Source: Robiginitomaculum_A sp036478535
GTDB lineage: Bacteria > Pseudomonadota > Alphaproteobacteria > Caulobacterales > Maricaulaceae
NCBI GenBank assembly: GCA_965224735.1
Contig: OZ245059.1
Location: forward strand, 1,488,001-1,552,000
Direction of reading: 5' to 3'
Length of the DNA: 64,000 nucleotides
Part shown: positions 27,540 through 34,212 of the stretch, one piece after another
Layout: each line of letters starts with the position of its first letter
Numbering within the stretch: position 1 is the stretch's first letter
The notes under the pieces: model-generated
The model's database searches: none
Seen by the model: the letters and a program-made list of their open reading frames with translations, nothing else
What the model was told of the DNA's origin: nothing
Position numbers and translations under genes: made by a program

Positions 27540-28160
27540 ATGGCTGAAGTCTTGCCCAAAACATTAATAATTGCTTGTGGGGCATTAGCTAAAGAAATTT
27601 TGTTTCTTAAGGAAATTCTTGGGGATGCGGGCAAATCTATAGATTTGCAATGCCTGCCCGCAAATTACCATAACAGACCTGATAAGATAATCCCGGGGCT
27701 GGAAAAAGTGATTGCCGAAAAGGGCGCAGATTATGACCGTATCTTGATAGGCTATGGCGATTGCGGTACGGGCGGGCATCTGGACACATTTATTAAAAAA
27801 AATAGCTTGGAGCTTTTGCCGGGTGCGCATTGTTACGCTTTCTTTGCGGGGCTTGATGAATTTGACGAGCTCATGGAAGAGGAACTCGGCAGTTTTTTCC
27901 TTACCGATTATCTAGTGAAGTTTTTTGATACCCTGATCATTAAAGGTTTTGGCATAGATCGATACCCTGATTTGAAAGACATGTATTTCGCGAACTATAG
28001 GCGCGTAGTCTATTTGGCGCAGACCGAAGATGCAGATTTGCAAAAACAGGCTCAAGCTGCTGCGGACACTCTAGGTCTTGCTTATGAATATCGTTTCACA
28101 GGCTATGGTGAACTTGCAAATGTAATGAAGGCTCTGACGACGGAAAACACTCATGTATAG
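27540..28160 (+). CDS. DUF1638 family protein
   Basis: This 206-residue protein begins LPKTLIIACGALAKEILFLK and contains YGDCGTGGHLDTFIKK and a conserved Cys-rich N-terminal half. DUF1638 genes are commonly found beside MttB-type methyltransferase and corrinoid genes, but no function is established. Here it is tightly packed in the operon, six bases after the corrinoid gene and overlapping the metV-like gene by eight bases, so a dedicated role in the demethylation pathway is likely. Confidence 0.82.
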   Translation: MAEVLPKTLIIACGALAKEILFLKEILGDAGKSIDLQCLPANYHNRPDKIIPGLEKVIAEKGADYDRILIGYGDCGTGGHLDTFIKKNSLELLPGAHCYAFFAGLDEFDELMEEELGSFFLTDYLVKFFDTLIIKGFGIDRYPDLKDMYFANYRRVVYLAQTEDADLQKQAQAAADTLGLAYEYRFTGYGELANVMKALTTENTHV

Positions 28161-28608
28161 TGTTAGATTATGGGCAGTAAAACGATCTCGTCTTTTGGAA
28201 GGTATTTATAACACTGTAAACCCCGTAATTTTACTTGTTTTGCGCGGTATTACAAAAATATTTGGCAAGTCACTCGACCGCCCAATCACAGCATTGGAAA
28301 TGAGTCTCAAAGGTTTTTTGTTTGACTGCAAGATGTGCGGAGATTGTGTGTTATCAAAAACAGGTATGTCTTGCCCGATGAATTGCCCAAAGACAATGCG
28401 CAATGGTCCTTGCGGCGGTGTTCGTGCTAATGAAATGTGCGAGGTTAAATCTGATATGCGCTGCGTTTGGGTTGCAGCTTGGGAAGGAGCTTCTAAAATG
28501 AAAAACGGCAATGCAATTGAAAATATAGAATTTGCCGTTGATCACCGTGATAAAGGCCGCTCCACATGGCTAAAATTGGCTCGTGAGAAAGCACCATCTC
28601 ATGATTGA
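28153..28608 (+). CDS. MTHFR C-terminal domain protein, MetV-like
   Basis: This 151-residue protein belongs to the methylenetetrahydrofolate reductase C-terminal domain family. It has eight or more cysteines in the stretch from residue 57 to 100 (DCKMCGDCVLSKTGMSCPMN, then CPKTMRNGPCGG and MCEVKSDMRCVW), suited to iron-sulfur binding. In acetogens the homologue MetV partners MetF. It lies directly before metF and overlaps it by eight bases, so an intact MetF-MetV complex is likely. Running in the oxidative direction is inferred from the rest of the pathway. Confidence 0.84.
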   Translation: MYSVRLWAVKRSRLLEGIYNTVNPVILLVLRGITKIFGKSLDRPITALEMSLKGFLFDCKMCGDCVLSKTGMSCPMNCPKTMRNGPCGGVRANEMCEVKSDMRCVWVAAWEGASKMKNGNAIENIEFAVDHRDKGRSTWLKLAREKAPSHD

Positions 28609-29593
28609 CACAGTAAAAACGAAACTAAACGATCCGGGGGCAATGTTGAAGCAATTGCCAGGGCATGTATCGCGAGGTAGATTTGAGCGTGTGTTAAGGG
28701 CAGGGCATTTTGCTGTAACCACGGAAATCGCACCGCCTGATAGTGCAGACCCTACGGAAGTGCTTAAACGTGCATCTTTATTTGACGGCTATGTTGACGC
28801 AATTAATGCGACCGACGGATCTGGTGGTCATTGCCACATGTCAAGTCTCGCCGTTTGCGCGCTTCTGACCAAGGCAGGATATTCCCCGATCATACAGTTT
28901 TCTTGCCGTGACCGTAACCGTATTGCCATGCAAGGTGACGCCCTTGGCGCGGCGGCTATGGGGGTTGCAAATGTCTTATGTTTAAGTGGTGATGATGTCA
29001 GTGCAGGTGATCATTCTGAGGCTAAACCCGTATTTGATTTGGACAGTATTTCTCTTTTGCAAACACTGCGAACAATGCGCGATAAGTCTCAATTTTTAAG
29101 CGGGCGGAAACTAGATACCCCGCCTTTGTTATTTATGGGGTCATCCATAAACCCATTTGTACCGCCAGTTGAAAACCGCGCGGCGCAGTTGGCTAAGAAA
29201 ATTGCTGCGGGGGCGGAATTTATTCAATCGCAATATTGTTTTGATTTGGATATTCTAAAACGATTTATGACGAAGGTCGTAGATATGAGCCTCACAGAGA
29301 AATGCTTTATTCTTATTGGGGTTGGTGTTTTGCCGTCGGCCCGCACGGCAAGTTGGATGCGGGAGAATGTACCAGGAGTGCATATACCTGACGCTATCAT
29401 TAAGCGCATGAAGCAAGCAAATAAACCACAAGCAGAAGGCCGGGCTATTTGTGTGGAAATGATGCAAAAAATAAAAGAAATAGACGGGGTGAGCGGCATA
29501 CATGTCATGGCATACCGTCAGGAAAAATGGGTTGGCTGTGTGGTGAAAAAATCTGGTGTTTTAGCAGGCCGTAAACCTTGGGCCCCCGCGTAA
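28601..29593 (+). CDS. metF: Methylenetetrahydrofolate reductase
   Basis: This 330-residue TIM-barrel flavoprotein has VTTEIAPPDSADPTEVLKRA near the N-terminus (with the catalytic Glu), FIQSQYCFDLDILKRF and FILIGVGVLPSARTASWM. It interconverts methylene-THF and methyl-THF. In this pathway it would oxidise methyl-THF coming from the corrinoid protein. The ATG at 28601 overlaps the metV-like gene and is preferred to one 18 bp upstream. Confidence 0.9.
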   Translation: MIDTVKTKLNDPGAMLKQLPGHVSRGRFERVLRAGHFAVTTEIAPPDSADPTEVLKRASLFDGYVDAINATDGSGGHCHMSSLAVCALLTKAGYSPIIQFSCRDRNRIAMQGDALGAAAMGVANVLCLSGDDVSAGDHSEAKPVFDLDSISLLQTLRTMRDKSQFLSGRKLDTPPLLFMGSSINPFVPPVENRAAQLAKKIAAGAEFIQSQYCFDLDILKRFMTKVVDMSLTEKCFILIGVGVLPSARTASWMRENVPGVHIPDAIIKRMKQANKPQAEGRAICVEMMQKIKEIDGVSGIHVMAYRQEKWVGCVVKKSGVLAGRKPWAPA

Positions 29594-29616
29594 TAAAATT
29601 CAATGAGGAAAACAAT

Positions 29617-30525
29617 ATGACAAGAACAATACTCGCATCTGCAACAAAAGAATTGGTCATGGGATTTGGGCAACCCTTCGTTATGATAGGAGAGCGGATT
29701 AACCCAACAGGCCGTAAGCTATTTTCCAAAGAGCTGAAAGAGGGTAATTATTGGCGCGTTAAAAAGGAAGCCTTGGCACAGGTTGAAATCGGCGCGCAAA
29801 TGCTCGACGTTAATGTAGGCGTGCCTTTGGCTGATGAACCTGCGATTATGGCCGAGGTTATTCCGCTTATTCAAAGTATAACCGATGTACCTTTGTGTAT
29901 TGATAGCTCAATCATTGAAGCCTTGGAATCTGGTTTATCAGTTTATAAAGGCCGGGCATTAGTAAATTCAACAACAGCAGAAGAAGAAGTCATGGAGCGT
30001 GTACTGCCGCTCGTAAAAAAATATGATGCATGTGTTGTGGCGATCTCTAATGACGACACAGGAATTTCTGAAGACCCAGACGTGCGGTTTGAAGTCGCGA
30101 AACGCATTGTAAAGCGTGCTAGCGATTATGGAATCAAGCCCGACGCTATTATTGTTGACCCTCTGGTTATGCCTATTGGCGCGGTTAATAGTGCAGGTAA
30201 AGATGTATTTCGCTTGCTCGCTCGGCTAAGAAATGAGTTAAAAGTAAACACGACTTGCGGGGCATCCAATGTTTCCTTTGGCCTTCCTAACCGCCACGCA
30301 ATCAATAATGCCTTTTTGCCAATGCTTGCGGGAGCAGGAATGACATCAGCGATTGTAAACCCTCTGCATGAGGGTTTGGTACAGGCCGTAAAGGCAGGAG
30401 ATGTGCTCGCTGGCAATGATCCAAATTGTAGCAATTGGATTAAAGCCAACCGCGCGCCAGTAGCCGAAGGTGAGGGCGCACGCGGTGGAAGAGGAGGTCG
30501 CCGTGGCAGAAGACGCAAAGGCTAA
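29617..30525 (+). CDS. Methyltetrahydrofolate:corrinoid methyltransferase (pterin-binding family)
   Basis: This 302-residue protein has the pterin-binding TIM barrel of the AcsE/MtvA/MtgA group: VMIGERINPTGRKLFSKELK, then DVNVGVPLADEP, LCIDSS and the FGLPNRHAINNAFLPML block. It would move CH3 between the corrinoid protein and THF. The ATG at 29617 has GAGGAAA upstream. The C-terminus carries an unusual Arg/Gly tail (ARGGRGGRRGRRRKG) outside the barrel. The codons for that tail also contain AGGAGG, the ribosome binding site of the next gene, which starts inside this one. Confidence 0.9.
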   Translation: MTRTILASATKELVMGFGQPFVMIGERINPTGRKLFSKELKEGNYWRVKKEALAQVEIGAQMLDVNVGVPLADEPAIMAEVIPLIQSITDVPLCIDSSIIEALESGLSVYKGRALVNSTTAEEEVMERVLPLVKKYDACVVAISNDDTGISEDPDVRFEVAKRIVKRASDYGIKPDAIIVDPLVMPIGAVNSAGKDVFRLLARLRNELKVNTTCGASNVSFGLPNRHAINNAFLPMLAGAGMTSAIVNPLHEGLVQAVKAGDVLAGNDPNCSNWIKANRAPVAEGEGARGGRGGRRGRRRKG

Positions 30526-30919
30526 AGCCTATACAGGAAAATGTTATTGCGGTGCAGTGAGATTTGAAGCCAAAGATCTGTCAGATATTTGGTATTGTCA
30601 CTGTACGCAATGCCAACACCTAACGGGGCATATCGTCGCGGCCGCAGGCGCTGCCAAAGAAAATTTTTCTTACACAGGGGATATTACTTGGTCGGCTATA
30701 TCTGAAAACACTCAGGCCGGGCATTGCGCCGAGTGTGCTAGCTATTTGTTTTGGGATTATAAGTCTCGCTCAAGTATTAGTGTTCTTGTCGGTAATGTCG
30801 ATGATACAAATGGCCTTAAAGAGAAAGGTCATATTTTTGTGTCTGAAAAGAAAGGCTATTTTGAAATTACTGATGGCTTGCCTCAATATGATACCTACCC
30901 ACCAGAAGGCACACGTTAA
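30503..30919 (+). CDS. GFA family protein (glutathione-dependent formaldehyde-activating type)
   Basis: This 138-residue protein has the zinc-binding pattern of the GFA/CENP-V family: GKCYCGAVRFEA, YCHCTQCQHLTG and HCAECASYLFWD. GFA enzymes join formaldehyde to glutathione or bind related adducts, though many members have other or unknown roles. In a locus with a likely formaldehyde-producing demethylase, formaldehyde handling is the simplest guess. I chose the GTG at 30503, five bases after AGGAGG. It overlaps the previous gene by 23 bp. Confidence 0.82.
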   Translation: MAEDAKAKAYTGKCYCGAVRFEAKDLSDIWYCHCTQCQHLTGHIVAAAGAAKENFSYTGDITWSAISENTQAGHCAECASYLFWDYKSRSSISVLVGNVDDTNGLKEKGHIFVSEKKGYFEITDGLPQYDTYPPEGTR

Positions 30920-30922
30920 TCT

Positions 30923-32860
30923 ATGACGACACACACACTCATATTTACACCGTCAGGCGTACGCGCTGATGCAAAAGACGGAGAAACCGTTTATGATGTG
31001 GCTTTGCGCAACGGTGTAGATATGCAGTCCATTTGCGGCGGTAAGGGTTTGTGTAAGCGGTGCCAGATAGAGGTTGAACCTGGCAAGCATGCGAAGTTTA
31101 ATATTGATGTGCTTGAGGAAAATATACCTAAATTATCCCCGACCGAGAAGAAAGCCTATCATGGCGGCGAGTTAGAAGCTCATCGCCGCTTAGCATGCCG
31201 CGCTAAAGTTCACGGTGATCTAGTTGTGGAAATACCAAGCGATGCTCGTGAGCATGAAACCAGTATAAAGAAGAAGAGTACCGAAATAAATACGGAGCTT
31301 AATTCATCCGTTATGCTGTATATGGTCAAGCTAGATATACCCACTCTCGATGAAAATCCTTGTGACAGCATAGCCTTACAAACTGCGCTTGAGGGTTTTG
31401 GCGTGAAGGCCGTGCCTAATCACAAAGTCTTGGTAAAAATTCAAAATATCCTAAAAGACCATGACCGTACGGCAATCGCTGTTGTGAGGGATGGCAGTGA
31501 AGTTATTGATATCTGGCCGCCATCGCCGTTCAATCTTTATGGCGCGGCTATTGATATTGGTTCAACTTCGGTGGCCATTTATGTCTATGACCTTACCAAT
31601 GGCGGCTTGGTTTACGAAGCCGCCGCCATGAACCCGCAAATCCGTTACGGCGAGGACCTGATGAGCCGCGTGTCTTATGTGATGATGAATAAGGGCGGGG
31701 AGAAAAAACTCACCTTAGAAATTCGTAAACAGGTAAAATCCATGCTGGCCGACGCGCACAAAGTCTTGGAACTAGGACCAAATCAGCTTTTGGAAGTTAC
31801 GATTGTCGGTAACCCTATCATGCACCATTTGTTTATCGGCGCAGATCCAACAGAGCTTGGCCAAGCGCCGTTTACACTGATCGTAAAAGATTGGCTCGAT
31901 ATTCCGGGTCATTTGATGGATTTGGGATTGTCAGATGTTGCGCGTATTTCTCTGTTGCCGCTCATTGGCGGTCATGTTGGGGCAGATACGACCGGGGCTT
32001 ACCTAACCCAATTAGAGGGCATGAAAAACAAATCTGTCTTATTGGTGGACATTGGCACAAATGCAGAAATCGTCCTTAGTCATAATGGCCGCGTTGCTGC
32101 GTGTTCGTCGCCCACAGGCCCCGCATTTGAAGGCGCAGAAATAAGCTCAGGTGTGCGCGCAAGTATTGGCGCAATAGAGCGCGTGCGCATTGATCCTGTC
32201 ACAAAAAATCCAAAATTTAAAATTATCGGCCATGATGGATGGCTAAGTGAAAGCGCGGATAATATTAGCGATTTTAACGTCATTGGTATTTGCGGCTCTG
32301 GTATTTTTGAAGTCATGGCTGAACTCGCCCATGCAGGTCTTGTAGATCAAGGCGGGCTGTTTATCCAAAGCGCTGCCCTGCATAGATTTGTGGCAGAGGG
32401 TAAAGGCTGGAAATATACCTTGATGAACAGGGACAACAATCCAATCTACATTAAGCAAACGGATGTGCGCGCCGTACAGCTCGCCAAAGCCGCCTTAAGT
32501 GCGGGTGTCAGTCTCCTTGCTAAATCTCTGAATTGTCAGCATTTTGATGAGGTGTTATTAGCAGGGGCATTTGGCACACATCTTGATAGTAAATATGTTG
32601 CTGATATTGGCATTATTCCAAATACTAAGGCCGAACAAATTCGCTCTATTGGTAATGCAGCAGGCATGGGCGCAGCAATGGCGCTTCTTAGTATTGACGA
32701 AAAAGCCAAAATAATCGAGGCCGTAAAACACATTGAAAAGATTGAAACGGCACTAGAACCGGAATTTCAGCAACTTTTTGTAGATGCAATGAAATTTCCA
32801 ACGGCAACAACCCCATCAGGAAATACAAACAAAAGACGTCACCGAAGGCGGGCTAAATAA
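30923..32860 (+). CDS. RACo-like ASKHA-domain activator of corrinoid proteins
   Basis: This 645-residue protein has an N-terminal [2Fe-2S] ferredoxin domain (CGGKGLCKRCQIEVEPG around residue 38, with a further Cys in HRRLACRAKVHG), a linker, then a large ASKHA ATPase domain (DUF4445) starting YGAAIDIGSTSVAIYVYDL near residue 208 and including SVLLVDIGTNAEIVL. Such proteins use ATP to reduce inactive Co(II) corrinoid back to Co(I). Having one beside fhs and the corrinoid gene makes the system self-repairing, which matters in an oxygen-exposed cell. The C-terminus is a short basic tail (NKRRHRRRAK). The stop is followed at once by AGGAG, where the IS110 element inserted. Confidence 0.92.
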   Translation: MTTHTLIFTPSGVRADAKDGETVYDVALRNGVDMQSICGGKGLCKRCQIEVEPGKHAKFNIDVLEENIPKLSPTEKKAYHGGELEAHRRLACRAKVHGDLVVEIPSDAREHETSIKKKSTEINTELNSSVMLYMVKLDIPTLDENPCDSIALQTALEGFGVKAVPNHKVLVKIQNILKDHDRTAIAVVRDGSEVIDIWPPSPFNLYGAAIDIGSTSVAIYVYDLTNGGLVYEAAAMNPQIRYGEDLMSRVSYVMMNKGGEKKLTLEIRKQVKSMLADAHKVLELGPNQLLEVTIVGNPIMHHLFIGADPTELGQAPFTLIVKDWLDIPGHLMDLGLSDVARISLLPLIGGHVGADTTGAYLTQLEGMKNKSVLLVDIGTNAEIVLSHNGRVAACSSPTGPAFEGAEISSGVRASIGAIERVRIDPVTKNPKFKIIGHDGWLSESADNISDFNVIGICGSGIFEVMAELAHAGLVDQGGLFIQSAALHRFVAEGKGWKYTLMNRDNNPIYIKQTDVRAVQLAKAALSAGVSLLAKSLNCQHFDEVLLAGAFGTHLDSKYVADIGIIPNTKAEQIRSIGNAAGMGAAMALLSIDEKAKIIEAVKHIEKIETALEPEFQQLFVDAMKFPTATTPSGNTNKRRHRRRAK

Positions 32861-32865
32861 AGGAG

Positions 32866-33161
32866 ATGGCATGAATGACTTGTGAGCGGTTGATATTTTC
32901 GGTGCTATGTTGGCGTTGGAAGAAGCGGATAGGTTTTAGGTTGGATATGTCATCTAGGGCTTTTGACCCTGTAAAGGAGATTAACTCACACCTATTACCG
33001 AACGACCATCTTGAGGCCCGACCCGTGTTTACGCACGGATTGGTGACCTCGTATAGGAGTTTGGTTTGGCCGTTCACACCCGCTTTCCTGCATTTGGAAT
33101 TGGGTCTCCGCTTCCTCTTAACATTAACACGAGGCGGTTTTGCCTCAAGAGGAGTATAGCT
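32866..33161 (+). ncRNA. Left-end non-coding region of IS110 element, possible bridge RNA
   Basis: This 296-bp stretch holds no convincing gene. IS110-group elements encode a bridge RNA in this position that pairs with target and donor DNA. Structured segments are visible, for example GAGGC-GGTTTT-GCCTC at about 33129-33145 enclosed by CCTCTT and AAGAGG. I could not fold the whole region or define the target and donor loops, so this is a position-based call only. Confidence 0.4.
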
Positions 33162-34200
33162 ATGTCTTTTATTGGTGTCGACCTACATACGAATTCTTTT
33201 ACCATTTGCCGCCGTGAGGCGGATGGGTCTGAAATTCTGAAAACCTATCAATTATGCCAAGCTGAACTGGCTCAGTTTTGCATGAGCCTGTCAGCGGATA
33301 ATGAGATCGCGGTGGAGGCCACGGGCAATTCCGCCTATTTCCGCGATGAAGTGATTGCCTGTGTTGGCCGCGTTGTTGTGGTGAACCCTGATCAGTTTCA
33401 GGTTATCCGCAAATCGGTCAAAAAAACCGACAAGAACGATGCCCGTGCTTTGGCTTTGTTCTTGTCCAAGGATATGCTTCCCGAAACCCGGATCAAGTCG
33501 ACCGAACATGCGCAGTTGGCATCTGTCACTCACACCCGTGATTTACTGGTTAAGCAGCGCACGCGCCTGCTCAATAAAATTCATGCCCTTTATAACCGTC
33601 ACGGCATCAAGATGAAGAAAGAGAAGTTCAGCTCTCAAAAATCATTGATAAATATGGACATGGCTGTGTTCACCGATTTGGAGAAAATCGAAGTTGGCAT
33701 TATCCGTGACCAAGCTTTGTCGCTGACAAAATCGGTTAAAGCGATTGACAGGCATATTGAAGCTTATGCAAAAACTCTGGACGGGTTTGAAGGACTTACC
33801 AGTATCAAAGGCATTGGCGCGCGGTCGGCGGCTATCTTCTTATCTGGCATTGGCGATGTTGAGGATTTTGCCAGTTCTGATAAATTGGCGGCATACTTCG
33901 GCCTTGTTCCGCGTGTTAGCCAATCTAACGAAACCACCAATATGGGGCGGATCACCAAGCGCGGCAACAAGCTTGTCCGCACAACTTTGGTGCAATGTAG
34001 CCTGATTGCCATACGGTATTCTGGCTATCTCAACAGCTTTTACAGACGCATTAAAAACAGGCGCGGCTTTGGCAAAGCCATCATCGCTACAGCACGTAAA
34101 TTACTCAAAATAATATACGACACCCTCAAAAACAACTGGGTGTTCGAAGACTTTACCAAATTCAAACTAGCCAGCCAAGAAATGGCTGGACAATCATCAT
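32866..34200 (+). mobile_element. IS110-family insertion sequence in the fhs-mttB operon
   Basis: The element is bounded by AGGAGA on both sides (32861-32866 and 34201-34206). It has an intact DEDD transposase gene and about 296 bp of non-coding DNA upstream of it, with almost nothing downstream, the layout of the IS110 group. It landed in the Shine-Dalgarno sequence of the second mttB gene, and the repeat regenerates it: AGGAG-AACTATT-ATG. Exact ends are uncertain by a few bases because the flanks repeat. Confidence 0.82.
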
Positions 34201-34202
34201 AG
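33162..34202 (+). CDS. IS110-family transposase (DEDD recombinase), intact
   Basis: This 346-residue protein begins MSFIGVDLHTNSFTICRREA (first Asp), continues VEATGNSAYFRDEV and KKTDKNDARALALF (acidic residues of the RuvC-like domain), and ends with the transposase_20 domain (LTSIKGIGARSAAIFLSGIG, then YFGLVPRVSQSNETTNMGRI). The ATG at 33162 has AGAGGAG seven bases upstream. The frame is complete, so the element may be active. It may also cut down or drive transcription of the mttB copy behind it. Confidence 0.9.
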   Translation: MSFIGVDLHTNSFTICRREADGSEILKTYQLCQAELAQFCMSLSADNEIAVEATGNSAYFRDEVIACVGRVVVVNPDQFQVIRKSVKKTDKNDARALALFLSKDMLPETRIKSTEHAQLASVTHTRDLLVKQRTRLLNKIHALYNRHGIKMKKEKFSSQKSLINMDMAVFTDLEKIEVGIIRDQALSLTKSVKAIDRHIEAYAKTLDGFEGLTSIKGIGARSAAIFLSGIGDVEDFASSDKLAAYFGLVPRVSQSNETTNMGRITKRGNKLVRTTLVQCSLIAIRYSGYLNSFYRRIKNRRGFGKAIIATARKLLKIIYDTLKNNWVFEDFTKFKLASQEMAGQSS

Positions 34203-34212
34203 GAGAACTATT

